A stretch of DNA of 64,000 nt, taken from contig NZ_AUFE01000021.1 in NCBI RefSeq assembly GCF_000426345.1, positions 1 to 64,000 of the forward strand. Reading direction: 5' to 3'. Under the pieces are notes generated by a model. It searched no databases. It saw nothing but the letters and a program-made list of their open reading frames with translations, and was not told where the DNA came from. A program made the translations under genes and the position numbers. Numbering within the stretch: the first letter of the stretch is position 1; every line of letters starts with the position of its first letter. This stretch comes from Cupriavidus phytohabitans. Lineage in GTDB: Bacteria > Pseudomonadota > Gammaproteobacteria > Burkholderiales > Burkholderiaceae. This document shows positions 54,065-63,300 of the stretch, in pieces.

Positions 54065-54890
54065 GAATCTCTCCGCTCCACAACGGGGCCAGCGCTGGCG
54101 CAGGCAACGCCGGCCGCGCCGTCAACAACCGTGCCGACTCTGGGCGTACGTTAGCCCACGGCCGCGCCAAAAGGAATTCAGTGTCTTCGCAAGGCGAGTT
54201 AAGAAAATTATCTGGGTGGATGCGGCTTGCAGCGTCGCCGCGATGGCCAGCTCAAGCCACTGGACCACAGGCGCGCGGGAATTTCCGGCACCTCGTCTTC
54301 CAGCGGACCCGCGCCGTAACCGCACAGGCTGTCAGCCGTGCCGGCAAGGACGCTGTCACTGCCATATTTTGTTAGGCCAATTTGGAGTCCACTTTGTTTA
54401 GGCACTGTGACAATGGCATGGAAAGCCATGGCAGACCGCGCGCCGCCTTGCGCCGGCAGGCGCTTACTCCCATGTACAGCGCACCGATAAGAGCGATGAC
54501 AGCAAAATTAGAAGTCTGTGATCAAATCAAGTTTCTAGGACTTTTGCAGACCATGTATTAAGATTCCTCGGCACAACTAAATTTCGCACGCTTTCGCAAT
54601 GCGCCACGCGGCGCGAGCAGAAAGCGGCCCGGCAGCCCGCAGCCACCGTGAACAGAACCGGTGCGCGGCCCCCACGTTGCCGGTAATCATCAGGCCTGAA
54701 GGATCAAGGAGTCACCGCGCCGAGTGTGACAGGCGTCATTTTCCTAACTGGCTTTGCAGTATGGGGGGCGGATCGCCGCCCGGTCGGATAAGCACGTTTC
54801 ATGCTTTTGCCGCGCGCGCCATGGCGCGGCGCTGTACGCATCGGACAAACAAAAAAGCAGAAAATGAATCGTGGATCGGGAGAGGCCAGA
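54065..54890. other. 826-bp lower-GC gap
   Basis: The stretch from about 54350 to 54600 and 54840-54880 is AT-richer than the rest of the window. Only short frames without domains occur. It carries the promoter area and ribosome site (GGGAGAGG) of the LysR gene. It may hold decayed mobile DNA linked to the orphan OrfA. Confidence 0.5.
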
Positions 54891-55853
54891 ATGCGTCACG
54901 TCAGCACCAAGCTATTGCATGTCTTCATCCTGGTGATGGAGTATCGCGACCTCAACGCGGTCGCCGCCTGTACCCAGGGACGCGTTCCCACTGTTGCTTA
55001 TAGCCTGACGCGCTTGCGCGAAATCACGGGCGATCCGTTGTTCGTCAAGCGCAATGGCATGCTCGAACCGACGCCCCACGCCTTGCGCCTGGAGCAGACC
55101 GCACGCCAGATCCTGGCCAAGTGGAACCAGCTGGTGCGCCCGGGCGAAGCGGGCGTGAGCCAGCGCCGCGCGGCGGGCAGGCGGATTTCCATCGGCTTCT
55201 CGTCGTCGATCGGCGATCCGGTCATCACGGAAATCCTGACCGCGCTGTGCGAGCAGTTCCCGCAAGACAGTTTCATCACGCGCCCCGTGATCGCGGATGC
55301 CACGCTTGCCCGCCATCTCGATAGCGGCGAACTGGATTGTGCGTTTGTCGTCGATGGCGGGCACGACCCCGAACGCGTGCAGCAGCAGAACATCATGGCG
55401 ACGCCGCGCCGCCTTGTCAGCGCCGCCCGCGAAGGCAGCCACGACGAAGGCGAAACGGACTGGATCCTGCTGCAGGAAGATTGCGAAGCCGGCAGCCCGT
55501 TGCGCGCCTTTCTGAGCCGGCAGGCCGGCACGCCCGGGCACCGCGAGACCGTTGTGCCCTCCTGGCATACGCAGATCACGCTGCTGCATGCCGCCGGCGG
55601 CATCTGCCCGGTGCTGGACTTCAACGTGCCGCTGGTCACGCGCGAGCGCAAGACGCGGCTGCTGGCACCGCCGAGCAGTTTTCCCGAATGGGCCGCGCTG
55701 CATTTCTGGGGACCGGAGCGCAGCCACGACAAAGCGGTGCTGCGCGACATCATGGAAGTTGGCAGCGCGGTGCTGCGCGATCCGCTCAAGGCCATCGACG
55801 GCCGCCGCAGCGGGCGGCCGGCCGGCTTGGCGCAGGCGGCCGCGCTCGCGTGA
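54891..55853 (+). CDS. LysR-family transcriptional regulator
   Basis: 320 aa. The N-terminal helix-turn-helix (LLHVFILVMEYRDLNAVAACTQGRVPTVAYSLTRLREITGDPLFVKRNGMLEPT) is followed by a substrate-binding domain. ATG 54891 with GGGAGAGG is preferred over upstream starts at 54864 and 54801. The target is unknown; its own upstream region is divergent only to the relic OrfA. A strong terminator follows. Confidence 0.85.
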   Translation: MRHVSTKLLHVFILVMEYRDLNAVAACTQGRVPTVAYSLTRLREITGDPLFVKRNGMLEPTPHALRLEQTARQILAKWNQLVRPGEAGVSQRRAAGRRISIGFSSSIGDPVITEILTALCEQFPQDSFITRPVIADATLARHLDSGELDCAFVVDGGHDPERVQQQNIMATPRRLVSAAREGSHDEGETDWILLQEDCEAGSPLRAFLSRQAGTPGHRETVVPSWHTQITLLHAAGGICPVLDFNVPLVTRERKTRLLAPPSSFPEWAALHFWGPERSHDKAVLRDIMEVGSAVLRDPLKAIDGRRSGRPAGLAQAAALA

Positions 55854-55912
55854 TGCGCACAAAGGCGTCCGCAGCCCAGTAGCCGATATTTATACGCACT
55901 CGATGCGCGACC

Positions 55913-55947
55913 AGGCGCTGGCCACCCGCAGGGGCCAGCGCCTTTTT
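55913..55947 (+). terminator. Intrinsic terminator of the LysR gene
   Basis: AGGCGCTGGCC and GGCCAGCGCCT form an 11-bp stem with a short loop, followed by TTTTC. Confidence 0.9.
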
Positions 55948-56019
55948 CATGGGGTGTCACGGCCGGCTGCGCTTTGCGAATTCTCCTACTTTCGTGCCAG
56001 GGCACAGCAAGTATCCTGC

Positions 56020-56077
56020 GCATGCATCGCAGCGCGCCGGCCGTCTCCCGTTTGGCCCGTCCCGCGGCGATGCATGC
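56020..56077 (+). ncRNA. Possible structured leader RNA, first stem
   Basis: GCATGCATCGC (56020-56030) and GCGATGCATGC (56067-56077) pair perfectly over 11 bp around a 36-base GC-rich loop. With the downstream repeats and hairpin it could be a cis-regulatory leader or a short RNA that ends at 56143. Confidence 0.4.
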
Positions 56078-56080
56078 AGC

Positions 56081-56106
56081 TGTCTGGCGTCAACTTGTCT
56101 GGCGTC
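56081..56106. repeat. Two 11-bp direct repeats
   Basis: TGTCTGGCGTC occurs at 56081-56091 and 56096-56106, spaced by 4 bp, between the two hairpins. A protein site or RNA switch element is possible. Confidence 0.55.
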
Positions 56107-56113
56107 GCCATTT

Positions 56114-56143
56114 CGCCGCACGTCGGCCGACGTGCGGCGTTTT
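56114..56143 (+). terminator. Terminator-like hairpin upstream of the response regulator
   Basis: CGCCGCACGTCGG and CCGACGTGCGGCG form a 13-bp perfect palindrome followed by TTTTC. It lies only 53 bp before the chosen ATG (56197), so it could act as an attenuator or end a small RNA. Confidence 0.65.
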
Positions 56144-56196
56144 CTTGAGCGAGGCGCGGCATGACGCACAGCACGAACCAGGACCGAGGAGACCCG

Positions 56197-56862
56197 ATGG
56201 CATTGAGGATCCTGCTTGCGGACGACCATCCGGTGGTCAGCGCGGCCGTTGCCGACCGCCTGCACACCCAGACCGGATGGGAAATCTGCGGCACAGTGAC
56301 CAACGCAACGGCACTGCTGAACAGCGTCGCGACCCTGCGGCCCGATGTCGTCGTCACCGACTACCACATGCCCTCGCAGCAGGAGGGCAGCGGCGACGGG
56401 CTGCGCATGCTGGCCGCCCTGCGCCGGCGCCATCCTTCGCTAGCCGTGACCGTGCTGACCATGATCACCAACCCGCTGGTGCTGCGCTCCATCCTGGACA
56501 CGCAGGTGCATGGCCTGCTGCTGAAAGACGCCCCGCTATCGGAGCTGGTCACCATGATCAGCCGCATCCAGCGCGGCTTCCACTACATCGGCAAATCCGC
56601 CATGGAGATCCTGTCCCAGGCTGATCCCGGCAACCCCGCGGCAAGCCATGGCGGCGCCGAGCGGCTGTCGGCGCGTGAAATGGAAGTGCTGCGGATGTAC
56701 CTGGCCGGGCGCTCCGTCAGCGAGATAGCGATCCTGCTGTGCCGCAGCGTCAAGACCATCAGCCGCCAGAAGAACTGCGCCATGCACAAGCTGGGCGTCA
56801 CCAACGACCGCGAACTGTTCGAATTCGCGGCCCTCAACGGTATGCTGCTGTCCGGCTGCTGA
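56197..56862 (+). CDS. RcsB-like NarL/LuxR-family response regulator
   Basis: 221 aa. The receiver has the acidic DDH near the start and phosphoacceptor Asp in VVVTDYHMPS. The C-terminal LuxR helix-turn-helix reads LSAREMEVLRMYLAGRSVSEIAILLCRSVKTISRQKNCAMHKLGV, close to RcsB. No histidine kinase lies beside it. ATG 56197 with GGAG is chosen over 56161. The preceding terminator-like hairpin implies post-initiation control. Confidence 0.85.
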   Translation: MALRILLADDHPVVSAAVADRLHTQTGWEICGTVTNATALLNSVATLRPDVVVTDYHMPSQQEGSGDGLRMLAALRRRHPSLAVTVLTMITNPLVLRSILDTQVHGLLLKDAPLSELVTMISRIQRGFHYIGKSAMEILSQADPGNPAASHGGAERLSAREMEVLRMYLAGRSVSEIAILLCRSVKTISRQKNCAMHKLGVTNDRELFEFAALNGMLLSGC

Positions 56863-56888
56863 ATGGCCGTTGCCGGCACGGGCCGCAC

Positions 56889-57350
56889 TCAGGCCACGGC
56901 GTCGGGCTGCTCCAGCCGCGCCAGCGCATGCGCGATGCCCGTCTCCAGCTGCGCCAGCCCGCGCGACAGGTCTTGCATGGTCGTGGCCGAGACCTCGGTC
57001 AGCACGTCCTGCAGGAAGGCAGAGCGCAGCGGCATCACGCGCGCCACCAACTGCTGCCCCGCCTGTGACAGCGTGACATGGGTCACGCGGTTGTCGCGCT
57101 CCGACGTGGTTCGCTCTACCCAGCCCAGTTCCTGCATGGCCTTGAGCTGGCGCGTCAGCGCACCCGGATCCATGCCGACGCGGTCGGCCAACGCCCGCTG
57201 CGCGATGGCATCCTCCTGCAGGTAAAGCACATGCAGGATCCGCCAGCGCGCCAGCGGCAGGCCGATGCACTGCTCGAATGCAGCCGCATACGCGCGGTAG
57301 GTGCGTCCGAACTGCTGCAGTACGGCCACGCTTTGTCGCTCCAGTTCCAT
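56889..57350 (-). CDS. MarR-family regulator
   Basis: A 153-aa winged-helix regulator: LARWRILHVLYLQEDAIAQRALADRVGMDPGALTRQLKAMQELGWVERTTSERDNRVTHVTLS, with the wing DNRVTHVTLS. It lies 60 bp downstream of an efflux transporter gene on the same strand, so it probably controls that transporter or is co-transcribed with it. Phenolic or other small ligands are common for the family. Confidence 0.87.
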   Translation of the reverse strand: MELERQSVAVLQQFGRTYRAYAAAFEQCIGLPLARWRILHVLYLQEDAIAQRALADRVGMDPGALTRQLKAMQELGWVERTTSERDNRVTHVTLSQAGQQLVARVMPLRSAFLQDVLTEVSATTMQDLSRGLAQLETGIAHALARLEQPDAVA

Positions 57351-57410
57351 CCGTTCTCCTCAGGGATACACAGGCGCCATCACAGGCGCAAGCGCCGCAT
57401 CCGGCTGCGC

Positions 57411-59006
57411 TCACTCCACCGCCATCGCGGGCTCCGCGGTGCGCACCAGCCTGACCGGCGGCACCCGGTGCGCGCACCAGATGCCTACCGCAGCGGCGAT
57501 CCCGGCGGCCAGCAGGCCCAAGTGGATCGCGCTGACCAGCGACATGCGCGCCTGCTCCAGCAGCAAGGCGCCATTGTGCCCGGCCTGGCCCAGTTCGCCG
57601 AGCAGTGCCAGTTGCGAGGCCTTGTCGATCAGCACCTGCGGATCGCCCATGCGCGCCGCCCATTGGCTGGCGCCGGCGGCAGCCATGGCGTGGTCGACGC
57701 CGCCGGTATAGCTGCGCGTGACCAGTGTGCCGACGATCGCCGTACCGACCATGCCGCCCACCATGCGCAACGATTGCAGCATCGCCGTGGCAATGCCAAG
57801 GTGCTGGCGCCCCGCGGTCTGCTGCGCAAACACCGTCAGGTTAGGCATGATGAATCCCAGCCCGAAGCCCCCCACCCGCATGATGGCGAGCAGCATCCCA
57901 TGCGGCATGGCGCGCGTGGCCTGTGACAGGGCAAGCGTTGCCAGTGCCAGCATGCCAAAGCCGGCATACAGCATCGCGTTGGGCCGGCGAATGCGGGTGA
58001 TGACGCGGCCGTTGACGATGCTGCCGACCGTGATGCAGACCACCAGCGGCGTGATCAGCAACCCCGCTTCCTTCGGCGACAGGCCAAAGCCGCCCTGGAA
58101 CAGCAACGGCGCATACAGCAGCAGGGCGAACATCGTGACGCCGGCGAACACGGACAGCTGGAACAGTGGCGCCAGGCCCGGGTTGCGAAACATCTCCACC
58201 GGCAGGATCGGGTTGGCGCAGCGCTGCTCCCAGTGCCACAACGCCACCATCGCGAGGGCTGACAGCACCAGCAGGCCCGCGGTATAGGCATCGAAGCCGC
58301 GCCCGGGCAGCAATTCGACACTCATCTGCATGGCACCCAGCCCGACCGCGATCAGCAAGGCCCCGAGCCAGTCCACGCGCACCGGCCCGCTGTGCGCCTG
58401 CTGGCGCAGGTGCGGCAGGTAGCGCCAGGCAAACCACAAGCCCAGCACGCCGACCGGCAGATTGACATAGAAGACCGCGCGCCAGCCATACCACTCGGTC
58501 AGCACGCCCCCCAGCGAAGGTCCGATGGCATTGGCGATGCCGAATGCCGCGCTCAGCATCACCTGCCAGCGCAGCCGCACATGCGAATCGGGAAACAGGT
58601 CGGCAATGCAGGCGAAGGCCGTGCCCACCAGCATGCCGCCACCGATCCCCTGCAGTGCCCGCGCCAGCACCAGGAACGGCATGCTGGGCGCGAGCCCGCA
58701 CAGCGTCGACGCGACGGTGAATACCACGATCGACGCCAGCACGAAAGGCTTGCGTCCGTAATAGTCGCCCAGCCGGCCGAAGATCGGCACGGTGATGACG
58801 GACGTCAGCAGGTACGCAGTGACCACCCAGGCGTAGTACTCGAAGCCTTGTAGTTCCGCCACGACGGTCGGCAACGCGGTACCGACCACGGTCTGGTCCA
58901 GCGCCACCAGCATCACCACGAAAGACACGCCCAGCATGGCCAGCAAGGATTTGCGGAACGGCAGGACCTGACCGGCGGGCTCACCGCTGTGTGGCTGGGA
59001 CGTCAT
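57411..59006 (-). CDS. DHA2-family (EmrB/QacA) MFS drug exporter
   Basis: A 531-aa inner-membrane protein with about 14 helices. It has LDQTVVGTALPTVVAEL (motif D1), GRLGDYYGRKPFVLAS (motif A), and RALQGIGGGMLVGTAF and AIGPSLGGVLTEWYGWR (motif C). It exports organic compounds by proton antiport. A TetR gene lies upstream and a MarR gene downstream, so two regulators flank it. Substrate unknown. Confidence 0.9.
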   Translation of the reverse strand: MTSQPHSGEPAGQVLPFRKSLLAMLGVSFVVMLVALDQTVVGTALPTVVAELQGFEYYAWVVTAYLLTSVITVPIFGRLGDYYGRKPFVLASIVVFTVASTLCGLAPSMPFLVLARALQGIGGGMLVGTAFACIADLFPDSHVRLRWQVMLSAAFGIANAIGPSLGGVLTEWYGWRAVFYVNLPVGVLGLWFAWRYLPHLRQQAHSGPVRVDWLGALLIAVGLGAMQMSVELLPGRGFDAYTAGLLVLSALAMVALWHWEQRCANPILPVEMFRNPGLAPLFQLSVFAGVTMFALLLYAPLLFQGGFGLSPKEAGLLITPLVVCITVGSIVNGRVITRIRRPNAMLYAGFGMLALATLALSQATRAMPHGMLLAIMRVGGFGLGFIMPNLTVFAQQTAGRQHLGIATAMLQSLRMVGGMVGTAIVGTLVTRSYTGGVDHAMAAAGASQWAARMGDPQVLIDKASQLALLGELGQAGHNGALLLEQARMSLVSAIHLGLLAAGIAAAVGIWCAHRVPPVRLVRTAEPAMAVE

Positions 59007-59072
59007 GTTATTGCTCGATCAATCGTTGTGGTATCAACGATTATAGGAACAGGCTTCGCAGGCCGCCAGCCT

Positions 59073-59738
59073 TTATTTCGCGCCGAAATACCAGTGGCGG
59101 AACATCTCGCGGGCCGGCGCCAGGTAGCTGCGGATGTCCTCCTGCCGGCCATTGGCATACCAGTGGCAATAGCAGCCATGGAATACCGCCAGCAGCGCAC
59201 GCGCCGTTTCCGGCGGAAGCGGGCGCTCCGGCGTACCGAGTGCCTCCGCCAGCACGCGAACATGGCCGTTCCACCCCTCGCGGATATGCTCGCGCACGCT
59301 CTGCGGGGCATTGCCCGAAAACAGCAGCGCCAGCACGATCCCCTTGGTTTCCGGGTTGCGCGCGAAGTAGTCGGCCACGCGCTCGAACAGTTCATCCACC
59401 CGCTGCGACACGGTCAGGCCTTGCAGGTCGGCCGGGTCGAACTGCACCTCGATCTCCTGGAACAGGCTGATCGCGGCTTCCGCTAGCAGCATCTCCTTGC
59501 TGCCGAAATGCCACAACAGGCTGCTCTTGGCCACGCCAGCGTGCGCCGAGACCTGGTCCAGCGTGACTTCGCCATAGCCATGCTCGGCGATCAGGGCCTT
59601 GGTCAGGTCGATGACCCGCTGCCGAGTTTCGAGGCCGCGGCGGTATTTGGTCGACCCGGCCCCACGCGACGGTGGTGTTTTCGGTGTGGTGTCGTGCTGG
59701 CGTTCGGCGCCCAAGGCACCTTCCTCTGATGAATGCAT
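59073..59738 (-). CDS. TetR-family repressor
   Basis: A 221-aa regulator. HTH: TRQRVIDLTKALIAEHGYGEVTLDQVSAHAGVAKSSLLWHFGSKEMLL at about residues 38-85; the rest is an all-helical ligand domain. A 33-residue acidic or basic tail precedes the HTH. It lies 66 bp upstream of the exporter gene and is divergent from an aldehyde dehydrogenase gene, so it may repress either or both. Confidence 0.88.
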   Translation of the reverse strand: MHSSEEGALGAERQHDTTPKTPPSRGAGSTKYRRGLETRQRVIDLTKALIAEHGYGEVTLDQVSAHAGVAKSSLLWHFGSKEMLLAEAAISLFQEIEVQFDPADLQGLTVSQRVDELFERVADYFARNPETKGIVLALLFSGNAPQSVREHIREGWNGHVRVLAEALGTPERPLPPETARALLAVFHGCYCHWYANGRQEDIRSYLAPAREMFRHWYFGAK

Positions 59739-59857
59739 AGCTACGTCGGCGCGGAGCCTGGGAGATGCTGAGCGTCGGCCATTTTCCTCTCGGTGTTTGC
59801 CCTAAAGGCGGCGTGCTGTCCTTGACAGCCTATCATCGCCCTACCCAAACTCTAAAT

Positions 59858-59877
59858 TGTACCGACCGTTCAGCACA
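59858..59877. promoter_or_regulatory. TetR-type operator candidate
   Basis: TGTACCGACCGTTCAGCACA is an imperfect 20-bp palindrome (7 of 10 positions pair), including ACCGACCGTT, common in TetR sites. It is in the gap between the TetR gene and the dehydrogenase gene, 21 bp before the GTG at 59898. Confidence 0.45.
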
Positions 59878-59897
59878 AATTTAAGGGAAATATCGTC

Positions 59898-61394
59898 GTG
59901 GCGAATACAGCACTACCCGATAGCCCGCTGGCCCTGTTCACAAGGCAGCGGACAGCCTTCATGGCGTCTCCCTTTCCGTCGCTGGCCCAGCGCCGAAGCG
60001 CATTGCAGCGGCTGCGCCTGGCGCTTCGGGGCCACGCCCAGCGCCTCGCAGCCGCCGCGGCCCGTGACTTCAGCGCGCGCGCCGATGCCGAGACCCTGAT
60101 GGTCGACGTGCTGCCGTCGGTGCTTCATGTCAACCACCTGCTGCGGGGCCTGCGGCGCTGGATGAAGCCGTCGCGCCGGCACACCGAACTGCTGTTCCTC
60201 GGCAACGGCGCGCGGGTGATGTACCAGCCGAAGGGCGTGGTCGGCATCGTGGTGCCGTGGAATTTCCCGGTCTACCTCGCGCTCGGTCCGCTGGCGACGG
60301 CGCTGGCCGCCGGCAACCGCTGCATGGTGAAGACCTCCGAATACGCGCCGCATACCTCGGCCGCGCTGCGCGACCTGCTGGCCGAAGCCTTCGATGAAGA
60401 CGAGGTGGCCGTGGTCGAGGGCGATGCCACGGTCGCCCGCGCCTTCACCGGCCTGCCGTTCGACCATATCGTCTTCACCGGTTCGCCGGAGGTGGGCCGC
60501 CACGTCATGCGAGCCGCCGCCGACAACCTGACACCCGTGACGCTGGAACTGGGCGGCAAGTCGCCGGCGATCGTGTCGCGCAGCGCGGCGCTGGAAACGG
60601 CGGCCACGCGCATCGCCCACGGCAAGACGCTGAACGGCGGCCAGATCTGCGTCGCGCCAGACTACGCGCTGGTGCCGCACGAACTGGCCGCGGATTTCGC
60701 CAACGCCGTGCTGGCCGCCGCCGCCCGCATGCATCCACCAGGCAGCAACGACTACACCGCGGTCATCCACGACGCCGCGCTGGCACGCCAGCGTGCGCTG
60801 CTCGACGATGCCCGTGCGCTGGGCGCGCGGGTCCTCGCGGCGGCGATGCCGGCGGACGGACGGCGCCTGCCCTTGCACGTCGTGCTCGGCGTCACGCCGC
60901 AGATGCGCCTGGCACGCGAGGAAATCTTCGGGCCGATCCTGCCGGTCGTGACCTACCGCACCTTCGATGAAGCCATCGCCTACGTGCAGCGGGGCACTCG
61001 GCCGCTGGCGCTCTACTATTTCGGCCATGACAAAGCCGAAACCAGCCCGCTGCTGGAACGCACCCACGCCGGCGGCGTCACGCTCAACGACTGGGGCTGG
61101 CATGTGGTCAACCACGACCTGCCCTTTGGCGGCACCGGCACCTCCGGCATCGGCAATTACCACGGCGCCGAGGGCTTTCGCGAGCTGTCGCACGCCAAGG
61201 CGGTGTTCACCGAGCGCCGCTGGTTCCCGATCGGGCTGTTCCATCCGCCTTACGGCGGCCTGATACAGCGGCTCGCGCTACGCCTGTTCCTGGGCACGCC
61301 GCATCCGACCGAGCCAGGCGCGCGCACCGCCGTCGGCACGCAGGCGGCATCGACCGCATCTGCCACATCCGCCAAATCCGCCAGCAGCGACTGA
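59898..61394 (+). CDS. Coniferyl aldehyde dehydrogenase-type aldehyde dehydrogenase
   Basis: A 498-aa soluble enzyme from a GTG start. Typical CalB-group segments are LRRWMKPSRRHTELLFLGNGARVMYQPKGVVGIVVPWNFPVYL near residue 90, ELGGKSPAIV with the catalytic Glu, and NGGQICVAPDYALV with the catalytic Cys near residue 253. It would oxidise an aryl or fatty aldehyde. A truncated GMC alcohol oxidase start follows 24 bp later, suggesting an alcohol-to-acid pathway that has been broken. Confidence 0.88.
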   Translation: MANTALPDSPLALFTRQRTAFMASPFPSLAQRRSALQRLRLALRGHAQRLAAAAARDFSARADAETLMVDVLPSVLHVNHLLRGLRRWMKPSRRHTELLFLGNGARVMYQPKGVVGIVVPWNFPVYLALGPLATALAAGNRCMVKTSEYAPHTSAALRDLLAEAFDEDEVAVVEGDATVARAFTGLPFDHIVFTGSPEVGRHVMRAAADNLTPVTLELGGKSPAIVSRSAALETAATRIAHGKTLNGGQICVAPDYALVPHELAADFANAVLAAAARMHPPGSNDYTAVIHDAALARQRALLDDARALGARVLAAAMPADGRRLPLHVVLGVTPQMRLAREEIFGPILPVVTYRTFDEAIAYVQRGTRPLALYYFGHDKAETSPLLERTHAGGVTLNDWGWHVVNHDLPFGGTGTSGIGNYHGAEGFRELSHAKAVFTERRWFPIGLFHPPYGGLIQRLALRLFLGTPHPTEPGARTAVGTQAASTASATSAKSASSD

Positions 61395-61418
61395 TCCCTC
61401 TCTTTATCCCTGACTGCA

Positions 61419-61553
61419 ATGGAATTCGACTATGTGGTCACAGGCGCCGGATCGGCTGGCTGCGTGCTGGCGAACCGCCTCAGCGCCGACCCCGCGGTGC
61501 GCGTCTGCCTGATCGAGGCCGGCCCCACCGACCGCTCCCCGCTGATCCACACG
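61419..61553 (+). pseudogene. GMC oxidoreductase, N-terminal fragment only
   Basis: [20 protein letters not shown] (FAD-binding GxGxxG) and [17 protein letters not shown] are the first 46 residues of a choline/alcohol dehydrogenase of the GMC family. After IHT at about 61552 the sequence stops matching and becomes the complement of the trehalase 3' end. The remaining ~480 residues are missing from the window. No function is expected. Confidence 0.8.
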
Positions 61554-61557
61554 AGCG

Positions 61558-63300
61558 TCAGGCGTTCCGGCACGTCGCCGGCAAGTCCCCATAGAGCGCC
61601 ATCAACGCACTGGCAACGCCGTTGGTCCACCCGAACCCGTCCTGCAGCGGATACTCGCCGCCTCCACCACCCCTGGCCCGTTCGCCGGTGGCCTCGATGT
61701 GATATTTCTCCACCAGCTTGCATTCTTTGCCATAGACGCCGGCGACCGTGGCAAGCCAGCGCTGCGCGATGTCGAGTGCCAGGCCGTCATGGCCATAGCG
61801 AGTCAGTCCGCGCACCGCGAGCCATTGCAGTGGCGCCCAGCCGTTGGGATGGTCCCACTGCTGGCCGGAGTTGAGTTCGGTGGTGGCCAGGCCTCCCGCG
61901 TCCATCAGGCGTGCGGCCACTGCGCCGGCAACGCCGCCGGCTTCCCCGGCCCGGGCAAGGCCGAGGTATAGCGGCATCATCGTCGCCGCTGTCAGGCACG
62001 GCCGCGGCGATCCGCGGCACCAGTCGTAGTCGACGAAGATGCCGGATGCGCCGTCCCACATGTAGTGCCGGATAGCGGCTTCGCGCCGGCGCGCGGCGGC
62101 AAGGAAGCGGTCGGCATCGGCATCGCCGGCCTCGTCGCACAAAGCGGCAAGGCGCATTTCGAGGTGCCACAACAAGGCGTTGAGGTCGACGGGCAGGACC
62201 GCGGTGGTGCGGATGGTGGCGAGATCGGCCGGTTGCCCCGCCAGCGGCAGGTCGAGCCAGCGGGAGCTGAAATCCCAGCCCGATTCGGCGGCAGCGCGCA
62301 GGTCGCGGAACACCAGGTGATGAGGCCGGCCGCTGCGCTCGGCAGTCTGGACGTCTTCCAGGAAGGCTTCCTCGCGCGGGCAAGGCCGGTCGTCCCAGTA
62401 GCGGTTGAGCACGGCGCCGTCGGGCAGGCAGAGGGCGCGCCGGTGCGCGCAGCCCGGACGCAGGGCCTGGGCGCCGTCCATCCAGAAGTCGTATTCGCGC
62501 CGAAGCTGCGGCAGGAAGTCGCGCGCTCTGGCGACCTGCTCGCGCTCGAGCAGGTCGACCATCAGTGCAAACACTGGCGGCTGCGAGCGGCTCAGGTAGT
62601 AGTTGCGCGTACCGTTGGGCACCAGCCCGTAGGTGTCGATCAGGTAGGCGAAATTGCCCGCCATTTCCAGCAGCAGGTCGCCGCGCCCGCTTGCGGCCAG
62701 CCCGACCATGGTGAAGTAGGAGTCCCAGTAGTACAGCTCGCCGAAGCGCCCGCCCGGCACCACATACCGATGCGGCAACGGCAGCAGCGACGACAGCGGC
62801 GGATGTGCGGCCGGCTCGCGCGTGAGCACCGGCCACAGGCCGTCGATGTGTTCGCGCAGCGTGTGGGCCGGGTCGGAGACATAGTGGCTGTCCGGCACCA
62901 CCGCGCGCGTGAAATGCGCCTGCACGAAGTCGGCCAGGCAGAAGCCAGGCTCGACACGTGTTTCGCGATAGTGCGTGACGATGCATTCGGGGTCGCAGCC
63001 GGGAATGCAGTCCGGAAAGGTCTTGCTGTCCGCGAACAGGCCGCTGTGCTGGACATCGACGAACAGTTCGCCGTAGCGCACGGCCGGCGACAGCGTATCG
63101 GCCTGCGGACAGCTCGCCAATGCATGCGGCGGCGGGCACTCGCGATGCGCGACCAGCGGCGGATGGGCCACCGCGTGGACCTTGGCCGGCGCGGCAACTG
63201 CGCCGGCGACTGCGCCGGCACCATCGGGCGTGGCCGGATCCGTGCGCGGCACCGTGTAGGCACCGGCGCTCGCGGCGCGACGGTCGTCATTGTTTCCCAT
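61558..63300 (-). CDS. Trehalase (glycoside hydrolase family 37)
   Basis: A 580-aa enzyme that splits trehalose into two glucose molecules. GH37 signatures are [15 protein letters not shown] near residue 180, SGWDFSSRW with the catalytic Asp, [13 protein letters not shown] and [18 protein letters not shown] near the end. No signal peptide is evident, so the enzyme is probably cytoplasmic. MGNNDDRR at 63300 is the likely start, overlapping the end of an SDR fragment by 14 bp. Neighbours on both sides are truncated gene starts, so it looks inserted; see findings. Confidence 0.93.
   Translation of the reverse strand: MGNNDDRRAASAGAYTVPRTDPATPDGAGAVAGAVAAPAKVHAVAHPPLVAHRECPPPHALASCPQADTLSPAVRYGELFVDVQHSGLFADSKTFPDCIPGCDPECIVTHYRETRVEPGFCLADFVQAHFTRAVVPDSHYVSDPAHTLREHIDGLWPVLTREPAAHPPLSSLLPLPHRYVVPGGRFGELYYWDSYFTMVGLAASGRGDLLLEMAGNFAYLIDTYGLVPNGTRNYYLSRSQPPVFALMVDLLEREQVARARDFLPQLRREYDFWMDGAQALRPGCAHRRALCLPDGAVLNRYWDDRPCPREEAFLEDVQTAERSGRPHHLVFRDLRAAAESGWDFSSRWLDLPLAGQPADLATIRTTAVLPVDLNALLWHLEMRLAALCDEAGDADADRFLAAARRREAAIRHYMWDGASGIFVDYDWCRGSPRPCLTAATMMPLYLGLARAGEAGGVAGAVAARLMDAGGLATTELNSGQQWDHPNGWAPLQWLAVRGLTRYGHDGLALDIAQRWLATVAGVYGKECKLVEKYHIEATGERARGGGGGEYPLQDGFGWTNGVASALMALYGDLPATCRNA

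Larger units (their letters stand above)
55854..56196. other. 343-bp structured leader before the response regulator
   Basis: It contains the LysR-gene terminator (55913-55947), an 11-bp inverted repeat (56020-56077), two 11-bp direct repeats (56081-56106) and a terminator-like hairpin (56114-56143) just before the coding region. Confidence 0.6.

Noticed and set aside
54208-54429. 73-aa minus-strand ORF in the low-GC gap
   Set aside because: No ribosome site, domain or conserved pattern; cannot be supported as a gene.
61419-61874. 151-aa reading frame as a complete gene
   Set aside because: Only the first 46 residues match a protein family (GMC). The rest is the complement of the trehalase gene, so it is treated as a pseudogene.
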